A stretch of DNA of 64,000 nt from JACDCY01 sp964350145 (GCA_964350145.1 CAYGJL010000003.1:1-64000); one strand, 5' to 3'; positions 1 through 11,085 are shown, numbered from the stretch's first letter. Notes: generated by a model not told the origin, from the sequence alone. A program made the numbers and translations.

Positions 1-75
1 GTGTACGGGGGCGGGGCGGGGCAGGCGTACTCGGCGAGTTCTGGAACTGTCGCGGTCGAGGATGACGACGATTAG
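1..75 (+). CDS. C-terminal end of an upstream gene (partial)
   Basis: Frame 1 is open from the left edge and ends at TAG 73-75, giving 24 residues ending in four aspartates. An acidic tail is plausible for a protein C-terminus. The family cannot be named from this much sequence, and the reading could be chance. Confidence 0.3.
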   Translation: MYGGGAGQAYSASSGTVAVEDDDD

Positions 76-100
76 GGATGGGCTTCGAAAGGGCTGAGAA

Positions 101-213
101 GGAATCCAAGTCCGGAGTGTGGCAGTTAGGAGTGGGCAGTTAGAAGTGTTGGAGCGCTGTGACTCCGAACTGCCCCCTCCCAACTGCCACACTCCAAACT
201 GGATCCCCCTGCA
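101..213. repeat. Intergenic hairpin repeat, family A copy 1
   Basis: Imperfect inverted repeat opening with GGAATCCAAGT and GGAGTGTGGCAGT and closing with ACTGCCACACTCC and a GGATCCCC-type end. It lies directly upstream of the antiporter gene at 250. Other copies are at 2043, 36131 and 38183. The arms are less perfect here than in copy 2. Confidence 0.85.
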
Positions 214-249
214 TCTCCCTCGTAGCCATTACCGCTGCGAGATTACGCC

Positions 250-2055
250 ATGCTCCCCGATTCCTCTTTAATCGCGACTATCACCGCCGGTCTTGGACTC
301 GCCTTCGTCCTCGGCCTCGCGGTGGCGCGAATCGGGCTTCCGCCGATAGTCGGCTACCTGCTCGCGGGAGTGCTCGTCGGCCCGCACTCGCCGGGATTCA
401 CCGCCGACATCGAGATCGCCGGGCAGCTCGCCGAGATCGGCGTGATCATGCTGATGTTCGGCGTCGGGCTGCACTTCTCGCTGGCGGACCTGCTGTCGGT
501 CAAGCGCATCGCGATTCCCGGAGCGATCGGCCGCATTGCGATCGTGACCGTGTTCGGCGCGGCCGTCGCGAGCATGTGGGGATGGCCGCTTGGCGAGGGG
601 CTCGTGTTCGGGCTCGCGCTCTCGGTTGCCAGCACCGTCGTGCTGCTGCGCGCGCTCGAGCAACAGGGCGGTCTCGACAGTTTCGACGGCCGCATCGCGG
701 TCGGATGGCTGGTGGTCGAGGACCTGGTGATGGTGCTGGTGCTCGTGTTGCTGCCGGCATTCGCGACGTCCATGGGGACCGCGCCTGATTACGTCGGCGA
801 CCCGGGCGACCGAGGACTGCCGATCACACTCGCGATCACGCTCGGGAAAGTCGCTGCGTTCTTCGCGCTCATGATCGTCGCGGGCCGCCGGATCGTCCCG
901 TGGCTGCTCGAGCACGTGGCGCACACCGGCTCGCGTGAGCTGTTCACGCTCGCCGTACTTGCGACCGCGCTGGGGATCGCGATGGGATCCGCAGTGCTGT
1001 TCGGCGTCTCGGTCGCGCTCGGTGCGTTCTTCGCCGGCGTCGTGATCAACGGCTCCGATCTCAGCTACCAGGCCAGCGCGGAGTCCATGCCGTTGCAGGA
1101 CGCGTTCGCGGTGCTGTTCTTCGTGTCCGTTGGGATGCTGTTCGATCCCGGAATCGTCCTGCGCGAGCCGCTGGCGGTGCTCGGCACGCTCGGTATCGTC
1201 GTGATCGGCAAGTCGCTCGTCGTAATTGCGCTGGTGCTGCTGCTCGGGTATCGCATCAAGAGCGCGCTGACGGTGGCTGCGAGTCTCGCACAGATCGGCG
1301 AGTTCTCGTTCATCCTCGCCGGACTCGCAGGGACGCTCGGCCTGCTTTCCAACGAGGGCCGCGATCTCATTCTCGCCGCTGCGATACTCTCCATCATGGC
1401 GAACCCGCTTGTGTTTGTGCTCGCGGGGAAGCTCGAGCGTTGGACCAAGGGCAAGCCGCGGATGATCGAGACGCTGGAGCGCACGACGGAGATGTCCATC
1501 ACGTTCCCACCGGGCGAGGAGCCGCTGATCGGCCACGCCATCATCGTGGGCTACGGTCGCGTGGGTCGCACGATCGCCGCGACGCTGCGCGCGCAAGGGA
1601 AGCACTTCGTCGTGGTCGAGTCGGATCGCGCGACGGCGAAGGCGGCGCGCAAGAATGCGGTGCGCGCGATCTGGGGCGACGCCGCGCGTCCGGCGATTCT
1701 CACGCTCGCCGCGCCAGAGACCGCGCAACTGCTGATCCTCGCGGCGCCGGGCGCGTATCAGTCGCGGCAGGTACTGGAGATCGCGCGACGGCTGAACCCG
1801 AATCTGGATACCGTCGTTCGGACCCACAGCGCGACGGAGCAACTGTACCTCGACGCGATCGGCGTGGGCCGGACGGTGCTCGGCGAGCGCGAGACCGCGC
1901 TGGCTATGTCACATTACGCACTGGTGTCGCTCGGACAGTCGGACGATCAGGCGGACGCTGCGGTGGAGTGGGCGCGGGAAGGAATCGTCACGCAGGATAC
2001 GGTCACGATGCCGACGGTCGCTGACTCCGGGAATGCTGATAAGGAATCCAAGTAA
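250..2055 (+). CDS. ybaL: YbaL/KefB-type monovalent cation:proton antiporter (CPA2) with TrkA-N domain
   Basis: 601-residue inner-membrane transporter. Residues 1-395 are a run of about 12 hydrophobic segments typical of the CPA2 Na+/H+ exchanger fold. A cytoplasmic Rossmann domain (TrkA-N/RCK) begins near residue 428 with a GYGRVG nucleotide-binding loop. The family exchanges K+ or Na+ for protons, and the RCK domain gates transport in response to NAD(H) or related ligands. The gene stands alone: hairpin repeats lie on both sides and the next gene is convergent. The last codons and the TAA stop (2053-2055) lie inside the downstream family A repeat, so the extreme C-terminus (KESK) appears to be repeat-derived. 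Confidence 0.9.
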   Translation: MLPDSSLIATITAGLGLAFVLGLAVARIGLPPIVGYLLAGVLVGPHSPGFTADIEIAGQLAEIGVIMLMFGVGLHFSLADLLSVKRIAIPGAIGRIAIVTVFGAAVASMWGWPLGEGLVFGLALSVASTVVLLRALEQQGGLDSFDGRIAVGWLVVEDLVMVLVLVLLPAFATSMGTAPDYVGDPGDRGLPITLAITLGKVAAFFALMIVAGRRIVPWLLEHVAHTGSRELFTLAVLATALGIAMGSAVLFGVSVALGAFFAGVVINGSDLSYQASAESMPLQDAFAVLFFVSVGMLFDPGIVLREPLAVLGTLGIVVIGKSLVVIALVLLLGYRIKSALTVAASLAQIGEFSFILAGLAGTLGLLSNEGRDLILAAAILSIMANPLVFVLAGKLERWTKGKPRMIETLERTTEMSITFPPGEEPLIGHAIIVGYGRVGRTIAATLRAQGKHFVVVESDRATAKAARKNAVRAIWGDAARPAILTLAAPETAQLLILAAPGAYQSRQVLEIARRLNPNLDTVVRTHSATEQLYLDAIGVGRTVLGERETALAMSHYALVSLGQSDDQADAAVEWAREGIVTQDTVTMPTVADSGNADKESK

Positions 2056-2154
2056 GGAGTGTGGCAGTTGGGAGGTGTGAGTTTGGAGTTGCGGCGCGAG
2101 TAACTCCAAACTCACACCTCCCAACTGCCACACTCCTTACTTGGATTCCCCTGC
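2043..2154. repeat. Intergenic hairpin repeat, family A copy 2 (perfect 48-bp stem)
   Basis: The left arm from 2043 and the right arm ending at 2149 are exact reverse complements over 48 bases around a loop of about 10 bases. It sits between convergent genes, where it could terminate transcription in both directions. It also supplies the stop codon of the antiporter gene. Confidence 0.95.
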
Positions 2155-2245
2155 AAGACGCTCGGGCCTGGCCGACAGCCAGTGCATAAGGTTCAGCACA
2201 AACCGTTGATTTTGGAGACGCAGCACACGACGAAAACGAAGCGCT

Positions 2246-3811
2246 TCACCGCGGTCGTTGTCCCCTACGGCTGGTGTCGCTCTTCGGATAGCCTTTCTTC
2301 TTGCCGGCCTTTTTGTCGAATTTCCTGTCGAACTTCTTGTCGAACTTCGCCGCGGCCGGGCGTTTGCGATCGGGCTTGTCGTACTTCTTGCCCTTGGTCG
2401 TCTTCCGGTAGGCCTCGCGCTTGGCCGGATGCTCCCGTTGCGGCTCGAGCACCACCCGCGCAATCTCCTTTTCGTCAATCGGGCCCAGCAGCGAATCGTG
2501 CGCGACCTTCATGGCCGCTGCAGCGATGTCCATCAGATCGTAATCCCCGGCGAGCGAGCCCAGCTCGATTACGTATTCGTCCAGGTCGCCGGCGATGAGC
2601 GCGTCGCGCACCGCGGCGCTCACCAGCCCGACGCGGCGCGCGCGCAGATCCGTGACCGTCGGCACCGGCTCGACCTTCATCTTCTGCCCGACGAGCCGCT
2701 CGATGTTGTGCAGCATGCTCCGCTCGCGCGGCTCGGCAAGCGTCACTGCGGTCCCCTCGCGTCCCGCGCGCCCCGTGCGGCCGATGCGGTGCACGTAAGC
2801 GTCGGGCGCGGCCGGCACGTCGAAGTTCACCACGTGCGACACGTGCTCGATGTCCAGTCCGCGCGCGGCGACGTCGGTGGCAACGAGCAGCTCGCACGTC
2901 CCCTCGCGAAAGCGCTTCATCACGCGCGATCGCTGGTCCTGCGTCATCCCGCCGTGCAGCGGCTCGGCGGAGTAGCCGTGTCCCGCTAGTTTCTCCGCGA
3001 CTTCGTCCACCTCCGTGCGGGTCCGGCAGAACACGATCGCCGACTTGGGGTTCTCCATGTCGAGCACGCGACCGAGTGCGGTGATCTTGTCGCGCCGTTG
3101 CACCATGAAGACGAGCTGGCGCACGCGTGGCAGCTCGCCGGCGGCGACCTTCTCGCGACCGATGGTGATACGCTTCGGGTCACGGAGATGCTTCTCAGCG
3201 AGCTTCGCGATTCGCGGGGCGATGGTGGCCGAGAAGAGCGCGGTCTGCCGCTCCGCTGGCACCGCCGCCAGTATTGCCTCGAGATCCTCGGCGAAGCCCA
3301 TGTCCAGCATCTCGTCCGCTTCGTCGAGCACGAGCGTGCGCACGTTGCGGAGGTCGAGCGTGTTCCGGCGGATGTGGTCCAGCGCGCGGCCCGGCGTCGC
3401 GACTACGACGTCCACGCCCCGCCGCAGGACGCGCAGCTGCGATTGAAAGTCCTGTCCGCCGTACACGGGCAGGACCTGCACGCCCAGCTCGCGGCCGTAG
3501 CGGTGCACCGCCTCAGCGACCTGGATCGCCAGTTCACGGGTGGGGACGAGCACCAGCGCGCGCACGCCCGAGCGTCCGCCGCCGCCGGCATCCGCGGCAA
3601 GTCGTTGGAGCAGCGGCAGCGCGAACGCCGCGGTCTTGCCGGTTCCCGTCGCGGCCTGCCCGAGCAGATCGCGTCCGTCGAGCAGCGGCGGGATCGCCAT
3701 CTGCTGGATGGGCGTCGGCTCTTCGTAGCCGAGCGCTTCCAGCGTGCGTTGCAGCACGGGGGAGACGCCGAGCGCGTCGAACCCCGTGGGACCTTCGGTC
3801 GTGTCGTTCAA
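2246..3811 (-). CDS. DEAD-box ATP-dependent RNA helicase
   Basis: 521 residues. Q motif PTPIQ at 33-37, Walker A ATGTGKT at 54-60, DEAD at 164-167, SAT at 195-197 and HRIGRTGR at 342-349 show a complete two-RecA-domain helicase core. Residues 375-440 resemble the extra domain after the core in DeaD/CsdA-type enzymes. The last 75 residues form a basic tail rich in K, R and repeated FDKK units, probably RNA-binding. The family unwinds short RNA duplexes in ribosome assembly and mRNA decay, often under cold stress. The start is TTG. The DUF1428 gene lies 13 bases upstream on the same strand. Confidence 0.95.
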   Translation of the reverse strand: MNDTTEGPTGFDALGVSPVLQRTLEALGYEEPTPIQQMAIPPLLDGRDLLGQAATGTGKTAAFALPLLQRLAADAGGGGRSGVRALVLVPTRELAIQVAEAVHRYGRELGVQVLPVYGGQDFQSQLRVLRRGVDVVVATPGRALDHIRRNTLDLRNVRTLVLDEADEMLDMGFAEDLEAILAAVPAERQTALFSATIAPRIAKLAEKHLRDPKRITIGREKVAAGELPRVRQLVFMVQRRDKITALGRVLDMENPKSAIVFCRTRTEVDEVAEKLAGHGYSAEPLHGGMTQDQRSRVMKRFREGTCELLVATDVAARGLDIEHVSHVVNFDVPAAPDAYVHRIGRTGRAGREGTAVTLAEPRERSMLHNIERLVGQKMKVEPVPTVTDLRARRVGLVSAAVRDALIAGDLDEYVIELGSLAGDYDLMDIAAAAMKVAHDSLLGPIDEKEIARVVLEPQREHPAKREAYRKTTKGKKYDKPDRKRPAAAKFDKKFDRKFDKKAGKKKGYPKSDTSRRGQRPR

Positions 3812-3824
3812 ATGCGTTGCCTTG

Positions 3825-4184
3825 TCAAAGATCGACGGCGACCTTGAATCCGCCGTACGCCATGCGCTTGAAATCGAACGGCGCCCCGCCCGGCTCCATC
3901 ATCTTCTGGAGGCGCGGATCGTTCATGACCTTTTTGTTGATGCGGTTCCGGTCGGCCTTCGACCTGAACACGATCCAGGAGAAGAATACAGTCTCACTCG
4001 GCTTCGCCTTCACCAGCCGTGTGAACGGGACCGGGCCCTTGGGGCGGAGGTCGTCGCCCGCGCACTCGCGGAACTCGAGCGCGCCGAATTCAATCCAGAT
4101 CTTGCCGGCCTTGCGCGCCATCCGGCGGTAAGCTGCGATCTTCTTTTTGGGGACCGGCAGCAGAAAGCCGTCTACGTATGCCAT
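3825..4184 (-). CDS. DUF1428 (YbaA-like) family protein
   Basis: 119-residue cytoplasmic protein matching the DUF1428 family by its opening MAYVDGFLLPVP and the later DPRL and PFD segments. The family has a dimeric alpha-beta barrel fold and no established biochemical role. It lies between the truncated PPK2 gene and the helicase gene on the same strand. The start is ATG, preceded by GGAGAA-like bases. Confidence 0.85.
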   Translation of the reverse strand: MAYVDGFLLPVPKKKIAAYRRMARKAGKIWIEFGALEFRECAGDDLRPKGPVPFTRLVKAKPSETVFFSWIVFRSKADRNRINKKVMNDPRLQKMMEPGGAPFDFKRMAYGGFKVAVDL

Positions 4185-4237
4185 GCGTTCTCCTGGAATG
4201 TCTTTGGCTCAGGGTGAGATGGACTTCAAGATTCGTG

Positions 4238-4849
4238 CTACTCGATTCGCAGCTTCCGCGCGCCTTGCTCCGGCTTGGGGTAGTGGAGGTCGAGAGACAC
4301 GAGCGTATCCGCGATCGTGCGGGCCACGAGGAGATTGCGCACATCGTTGTCGTCGGCGGGCACCACGAACCACGGAGCCCACGGCGTGCTGCATCTGGTC
4401 AGCGTATCGCGGTACGCCTTGGTGAACGCGCTCCAGTTCCGGCGATCCTTGAGATCACCGGACCTGAACTTCCAGTTCTTGGTCCTATCGGCTAGCCGCT
4501 CTTCGAGTCTTTTCTTCTGTTCGGCACGCGACACGTGCAGCATGAACTTCAGCATCACGACGTTGTTGAGCGACAGCATGCGTTCGAACTCGTTAATCTG
4601 GTCGTAGCGCTTCGACCAGATCGTTTTCGGAGCCAGCTTGTTCACACGGACGACGAGCACGTCCTCGTAGTGTGATCGGTTGAACACGCCAATCGTCCCG
4701 CGGGCCGGTACTCGCGCATGAATGCGCCACAAAAAGTCGTGCTGTCGCTCCAGCTCGGACGGCACCTTGAAGCTCGTGATCTCGCAACCCATGGGGTTCA
4801 CAACGCCGATGACTTTCTTGATGACCCCGGTTGCCGCTTTCAGCTTCAT
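4238..4849 (-). pseudogene. 5'-truncated PPK2-family polyphosphate kinase
   Basis: The 203 residues match the C-terminal three quarters of PPK2 enzymes, which transfer phosphate between polyphosphate and nucleotides. The Walker B region NRSHYEDVLVVRV is present, as is the arginine-rich lid ADRTKNWKFRSGDL. The N-terminal P-loop (family form GxDAAGKxG) is absent: the protein begins MKLKAATGVIKKV, joining the family only just after that loop. An in-frame TAG lies three codons upstream of the ATG, so no longer form exists. PPK2 proteins are usually 260-300 residues. A divergent esterase gene starts 23 bases away, so the 5' end was probably lost by rearrangement. A non-catalytic remnant is the likely reading. 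Confidence 0.75.
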
Positions 4850-4872
4850 GCGGGAAAGCTAACTTCAGCCAG

Positions 4873-5973
4873 ATGACCGAGCGAATACGGCCGAAGGAGG
4901 GAAGAGGCGGCAAGCAGCGCACTACGCGGCTTGCGATCAGGGCGATGCTCGCGCTGTCCGTTTGCGCGGTCGGGGGATCCACCAACGCGCGCGCGCAGGC
5001 GGTCACCCGCATCGAAACCGTGCCCGCGCCGTCGCTCGGGGCGAACCTGCTCGGCGATCCGGCGTGGCGGCAGGTGTCGGTGTATCTCCCGCCGAGCTAC
5101 AAGCGCGAGCCACGCCGGCGATATCCGGTGGTGTACTGGCTGCACGGCTTCGCCAGCGCGGACCGCGAGCTCATCTCGGGAATTCGCCAGGGGCTCAACA
5201 TCCGGCTCGCTATGGACAGTCTGCTCGCCGCGGGCGCGGCGCGCGAGATGATCGTCGTGATGCCGAACTCGCGGAATGCTTTCGAGGGCAGCTTTTACGC
5301 CAACTCGCCGGTGACCGGCCGGTGGGAAGATTTCATCGTGCGCGATCTCGTGACCTGGGTGGACCGACGCTATCGCACGGTAAGGTCGCGGTCCGGCCGG
5401 GGAATCGCGGGAAGCTCGATGGGCGGGTTCGGCGCGCTCCGCATCGCGCTGCGGAATCCGGATATGTATTCCGCGGTGTACGCGATGAGCCCGTGCTGCC
5501 TGGACTCGGAGGTGTTTTTCGAGCGGAGCTGGCTCGCGGCGTGGCGGGGCGCGGCCGCTGTGAAGACGCGCGAAGATTTCGAGCGCGCGCCGTTCAGGTC
5601 GCAGCTCGTGATCGCGCGCTCGGCGTTTTACTCGCCCGATACTGCGCGCCCACCACTGTACGTCGCGTTTCCCGTGACTCCGGACGGCGATTCATTGCGA
5701 CTCGTTCCCGAGATCGCCGCGCTATGGCGCGCCGATCCGATGGCGATGCTCCCGCGCTCGGCTCCGGCGTTGCGGCGGCTGGCGATCGCGCTCGACGCGG
5801 GCGCGCAGGACGGGTTCCCCGACATTCCCGCCAACGTGCGCGCCGTGGACAGCCTCCTGACGGCCATGGGCATCGCGCACCAGGCGGAGATCTATCAAGG
5901 CGGCCACGTGGACAAGGTGCGCGAGCGGATCGTCACGCGCGTGCTGCCGTTCTTTTCGCGGGTGCTCCGCTAG
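4873..5973 (+). CDS. Secreted esterase, esterase D / PF00756 family
   Basis: 366 residues from ATG 4873 (an in-frame TTG at 4831 would add 14). A basic start, a hydrophobic stretch (IRAMLALSVCAVGG) and an ARAQA-like cleavage site suggest Sec export. The alpha/beta-hydrolase nucleophile elbow GSSMGG has Ser about residue 182. The general-base His is likely in GGHVDK near the C-terminus. The family cleaves carboxylic esters of varied acyl chains (esterase D, Fes, antigen 85), so the substrate is not predictable. The gene is divergent from the PPK2 remnant and convergent with the DUF4286 gene. Confidence 0.85.
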   Translation: MTERIRPKEGRGGKQRTTRLAIRAMLALSVCAVGGSTNARAQAVTRIETVPAPSLGANLLGDPAWRQVSVYLPPSYKREPRRRYPVVYWLHGFASADRELISGIRQGLNIRLAMDSLLAAGAAREMIVVMPNSRNAFEGSFYANSPVTGRWEDFIVRDLVTWVDRRYRTVRSRSGRGIAGSSMGGFGALRIALRNPDMYSAVYAMSPCCLDSEVFFERSWLAAWRGAAAVKTREDFERAPFRSQLVIARSAFYSPDTARPPLYVAFPVTPDGDSLRLVPEIAALWRADPMAMLPRSAPALRRLAIALDAGAQDGFPDIPANVRAVDSLLTAMGIAHQAEIYQGGHVDKVRERIVTRVLPFFSRVLR

Positions 5974-6281
5974 CGGCGCTCCGTCCCCGCCCAGCTCTCC
6001 AACAGCGTCCATTCCTCACGTGAAAGCTCGATTCCCGCGGGGAATGTATCGGTGAAATGTTGCCGCAGCCGGGGCGCGTGCGTGGCGAGGTAGCTGTCCA
6101 GTTCCCCGCGACTCCGCGCCTCGTATCTGATTCGATACCGCCCGGCCGCTGAGCGGCTGAAGCTCGCGGCGGCGAACGCTCCCGTTTGCATGAGGTCGGG
6201 GATGTGCCGCTCGCGCATGTAGCGCTCGTACGCGTCGCACAGATCGGGGCGAACGGTGGCGGTGATTTCGTACGTCAGCAT
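5970..6281 (-). CDS. DUF4286 family protein
   Basis: 103 residues beginning MLTYEITATV. The pattern of a beta strand, YMRERHIPDLMQTGAF and a later YEARS matches DUF4286, a small ferredoxin-like (dimeric alpha-beta barrel) family of unknown function. Its ATG overlaps the TGA of the acetyltransferase gene by one base (TGATG), showing translational coupling. It is the last gene of a three-gene minus-strand set. It overlaps the convergent esterase stop by four bases. Confidence 0.8.
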   Translation of the reverse strand: MLTYEITATVRPDLCDAYERYMRERHIPDLMQTGAFAAASFSRSAAGRYRIRYEARSRGELDSYLATHAPRLRQHFTDTFPAGIELSREEWTLLESWAGTERR

Positions 6282-6832
6282 CAAATGATGTGCCTCAGTG
6301 CTTTCGACATATAGATGTCCGGCCTGCCGCGGCCGTTGGCGTCCGGCATGATACCGGTCACAACGTATCCGAGCTTGCGGTAGAACAGGAATGGATGGGA
6401 CCTGCCCAGGTCTCGCAGCCCGGCCATGTGTTGGGCGACGTCGCCGTATAGATCGACGTTCGCCAGCGAGGTCATTCCGGAATCGTCGTCGGTGCCGAGG
6501 GTCGCGGTCAGCGCGCCGCGCCGCGCCGCCTCGTGCTCGAACGCAGCCACGAGCGCGCGGCCGATGCCGCTCCGGCGGCGATCCGAGCAAACCACCAGCG
6601 GATGCAGCTCCCACACGCGGCCATGGTACTCGGGCAGACCACCGATCCATCCCAGCACTAAATCATCCTCGATCGCGACGCGGGCAAACCCATCGCGAAT
6701 CACGGCCGTTACCTCCTCGCGCGCCTTCTCGATCGTGGGCCAGCCGCGCGGCTCGGTGAATTCTTCCACCAGCATCACCGCCGCCTGCTCGAGAATGCCG
6801 GCGGGCTGCTCCTCGAGATCAACTATCTGCAT
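6281..6832 (-). CDS. GNAT N-acetyltransferase, aminoglycoside AAC(6')-like
   Basis: 183 residues. WELHPLVV followed by RRSGIGRALV is the acetyl-CoA pyrophosphate-binding motif A. The downstream GTDDDSGMTSL, FYRKLGY and PDANG blocks resemble chromosomal aminoglycoside 6'-N-acetyltransferases. Whether it acetylates drugs or a native amine cannot be told from sequence. ATG 6832 was chosen over longer frames because it starts the family homology. It lies 5 bases after the HXXEE gene and is coupled to the DUF4286 gene. Confidence 0.85.
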   Translation of the reverse strand: MQIVDLEEQPAGILEQAAVMLVEEFTEPRGWPTIEKAREEVTAVIRDGFARVAIEDDLVLGWIGGLPEYHGRVWELHPLVVCSDRRRSGIGRALVAAFEHEAARRGALTATLGTDDDSGMTSLANVDLYGDVAQHMAGLRDLGRSHPFLFYRKLGYVVTGIMPDANGRGRPDIYMSKALRHII

Positions 6833-6837
6833 CGCCG

Positions 6838-7341
6838 TTAGAAAAGTCGAGTGCCGCGGAAGAGAATCATGTAGCCGTGCGCGAGCATCGGCAGCGAGCC
6901 AAGCACGACGGCGATGGTTGCGGTAAATGCGGACAACCGCCGCGTCCGTACGGCACTGGCGATGACCCAAGTGGAGAAGGGCACGTACAGGAACAGCGCG
7001 GTAACCACGCCGGGAGCGTATGCTCGATCCACCAGCGCGCCGGCCGCGTGCAGCACGGCATTGCCGACCATGACGAAGCCGAGCCATGCCAGCGCGACGG
7101 TCGCCGATACCTTCGAGCGACTGAGCCATTCGAAGAGAACCACCGCCAGCGTGAGCAGCAGGCCGGTGATGTTCACCGTCCAGAACGCCGCCTGCGTTAT
7201 ATCGCGGTCAATGTGCGCGTTCACCCATGGGACGAAGCCGGGAGCTTCCTCCGCGACATGCGCCACGAATATGAGCGGCGCCGCGAGGAGGAGCCTGTGG
7301 CAGGGCCTGGACGGCAGGAGTGAAAGCCAGCTGGTCTCCAT
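6838..7341 (-). CDS. HXXEE-domain integral membrane protein
   Basis: 167 residues with four to five hydrophobic segments. The HVAEE sequence near residue 28 and the conserved NAVLHAAGA stretch match the HXXEE domain family, whose His/Glu pattern suggests metal or enzymatic chemistry in the membrane but whose function is unknown. First gene of a three-gene minus-strand set. A TATAGT box lies 9 bases upstream of the ATG, so transcription may start very near the start codon. Confidence 0.8.
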   Translation of the reverse strand: METSWLSLLPSRPCHRLLLAAPLIFVAHVAEEAPGFVPWVNAHIDRDITQAAFWTVNITGLLLTLAVVLFEWLSRSKVSATVALAWLGFVMVGNAVLHAAGALVDRAYAPGVVTALFLYVPFSTWVIASAVRTRRLSAFTATIAVVLGSLPMLAHGYMILFRGTRLF

Positions 7342-7345
7342 GGCA

Positions 7346-7364
7346 CCACTACTATAGATAGTGG
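7346..7364. promoter_or_regulatory. Palindromic operator-like site upstream of the HXXEE gene
   Basis: CCACTACTATAGATAGTGG is a near-perfect dyad lying 4 bases upstream of the HXXEE start. On the minus strand it contains a TATAGT -10-like box. The overlap of dyad and promoter is typical of an operator, but no regulator is encoded next to it. Confidence 0.4.
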
Positions 7365-7428
7365 CAGACCGCGCGGCGAGGGTACGGATGATTAGCCGCC
7401 CGGTACGTAGGTAGCCACGCCCCTGACT

Positions 7429-7794
7429 TCACTGCCCCCGCGGGCCGGAATACGAACACCCGGATGTGCATGTCTCGCGGATCACGATGCGCGCGAGCCC
7501 CGGGAGCGACGGGTGCAGCCGGTCCCAAATCCAGATCGCCAGATTCTCCGACGTGGGATTCTCCAGCCCCTCGATCTCGTTCAGGTAGCGGTGATCCAGC
7601 TGCTCGACGATCGGCTTCACCGCCGCCTTGATCTCGGCGAAGTCGAGCACCCAGCCGAGCTGCGCGTCGAGCGGTCCGCTGACGTGGACCTCGCAGCGGA
7701 ACGAGTGGCCGTGGAGCCGGTAGCATTTGTGCTCCGGCGCAACGTTCGGCAGGCGGTGCGCAGCTTCGAAGCCGAACTCCTTAAAGATTTCCAT
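7429..7794 (-). CDS. queD: 6-carboxy-tetrahydropterin synthase QueD / PTPS family
   Basis: 121 residues. FEAAHRL and LHGHSF provide the three zinc-binding histidines. The Cys of HKCYRLHGH is the catalytic cysteine of QueD/PTPS enzymes. WVLDF, LDHRYLNE and NPTSENLA are family signatures, and ETCTSGCSY closes the pterin pocket. QueD converts dihydroneopterin triphosphate to 6-carboxytetrahydropterin in queuosine/7-deazaguanine synthesis. No other queuosine genes are adjacent. ATG start; a TACAGT box lies 17 bases upstream. Confidence 0.9.
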   Translation of the reverse strand: MEIFKEFGFEAAHRLPNVAPEHKCYRLHGHSFRCEVHVSGPLDAQLGWVLDFAEIKAAVKPIVEQLDHRYLNEIEGLENPTSENLAIWIWDRLHPSLPGLARIVIRETCTSGCSYSGPRGQ

Positions 7795-7878
7795 GCGAGG
7801 ATTTCTCTCTACTGTATCGGTGGGCGCGACGGGTCATCGCTCAATCGATCCCCACCGCCGTATCTCTCGAAAATAGCG

Positions 7879-8078
7879 ACTGAGAACTGAGGACCCTTGC
7901 GGCCTCAGGACTAACGGCCATCGCGGATCGGCGATTAATCGAGGACGGAGGATCACGGAGAGAGACAACTACCTCGCCCCGTTGTTCCGTTCATCCGCAG
8001 TCCTCAGTCCTCACTTAGTCGTAGATCTGCGATTGTATTTAGTCCTGAGGCCGCAAGGGTCCTCAGTCCTCAGTCCGA
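7879..8078. repeat. Intergenic hairpin repeat, family C copy 1
   Basis: About 200 bases between queD and ggt. The outer arms CTGAGGACCCTTGCGG and CCGCAAGGGTCCTCAG pair with each other. The interior (GACTAACGGCCATCGCGGAT and GTCGTAGATCTGCGATTG regions) is almost the same as copy 2 at 40861. High identity between copies 33 kb apart suggests recent spread. Confidence 0.9.
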
Positions 8079-8082
8079 ATTC

Positions 8083-9965
<1,883 letters not shown>

Positions 9966-9969
<4 letters not shown>

Positions 9970-11066
9970 GCGGATGAATATACCGTTTTGGGCAACAGAA
10001 GCTCGAAGCTGCTCCCGACACCGGGAGTGCTCTCCGCCGAAAGGTCGCCACCCATGCCGCGCGCGAGGTCGCGGCTGATCGCGAGCCCGAGCCCCGTTCC
10101 TTCTCTGGGCTTGGCGCGCCCCAGCTCAACCTGGACGAACGGCTCGAAGATCCGCCGCACCATCTCCGGCGGAATCCCCATCCCCGTGTCGGTGACGCGC
10201 AGGTAAACCTGCGCCGGAGGGCGCTCGCCCGCCGCGACACAAATGAGGCCGCCCTCGCCGGTGAACTTCACTGCGTTCGTCAGCAGGTTCAGCAATATCT
10301 GCTGCGTTTTCTCGCGGTCCGCGCTCGCGCACACCTCACGCGGGATGGCGAACTCGAGCCGCAGCTTTTTCGCCGCAGCCTGCGGCTCGATCATCGGCGA
10401 CGTGGCGTCCACGATTTCCGCGAAAGCGACCGGCGCAATATCATAGTCCACGCGTCCCGCCTCGATGCGCGCGAGGTTGAGCACGTCGTTGATCAGGCGA
10501 AGCAGCACGCGCTGGGCCCGATCGATCCTCCCGAGCGCATCGCGCTGCGCGTCGGTCACGGGCCCGTGCACTCCCATCTCGAGCAGCTGGGTGTAGCCCC
10601 CAATGGCGTTCAGCGGCGTGCGCAGCTCGTGACTCATGACCGCGAGGAAGTCGCTCTTGGCCTTGTTGGCTTCTTCGGCGTCGCTCCGCGCCCGGAGCAG
10701 CGCGTCCTCGAATTTCCGCCGCTCGATCACTTCCATGAAGACGCAGTCCGCCACGCCCTCGCCGTCCCGTTCCCGGCGCGCGGCGTTGCACAGGACTCCG
10801 ACATCTTTTCCGTCGCGGGTGCGCAAAAACATGAACACTTCCCGCGCGCGCCCGTGCAGCCTGACGAGCGGGAGAAAGTGGGTCTGGAGAAAAACCCTGC
10901 CGGCCACGGTGAAGAATGTCTCCACGTGCCGGCCGACAACCTCGTCGCGGGCGTAGCCGAGCCGCTCGAGCAGCGTGCTGTTGATGTACCGGACCTCGCC
11001 GTCGTCGCCGAAGGAGATGAAGCCACACGGCGCGCGGTCGAGCAGGTCGGCCGCCGTCTCCGTCAT
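9966..11066 (-). CDS. PAS-domain sensor histidine kinase next to RsbQ
   Basis: 366 residues, with no membrane segment. A PAS domain covers about residues 5-120 (GFISFGDDGEVRYIN, LGYARDEVVGR). The HisKA dimerisation helix has phospho-acceptor His146 in SHELRTP. The HATPase domain has its G boxes DTGMGIPP and GTGLGLAIS. It lies 19 bases after an RsbQ-type hydrolase gene. In Bacillus, RsbQ supplies a hydrophobic signal to the PAS domain of the phosphatase RsbP; here the PAS output module is a kinase instead. No response regulator is adjacent. Confidence 0.9.
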
Positions 11067-11085
11067 GACTGCCGCGACCTCACGC

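Noticed and set aside
268..1842. Long minus-strand open frame opposite the antiporter gene
   Set aside because: Arg-, Asp- and His-rich shadow typical of GC-rich DNA; the plus-strand frame has clear transporter and TrkA-N motifs.
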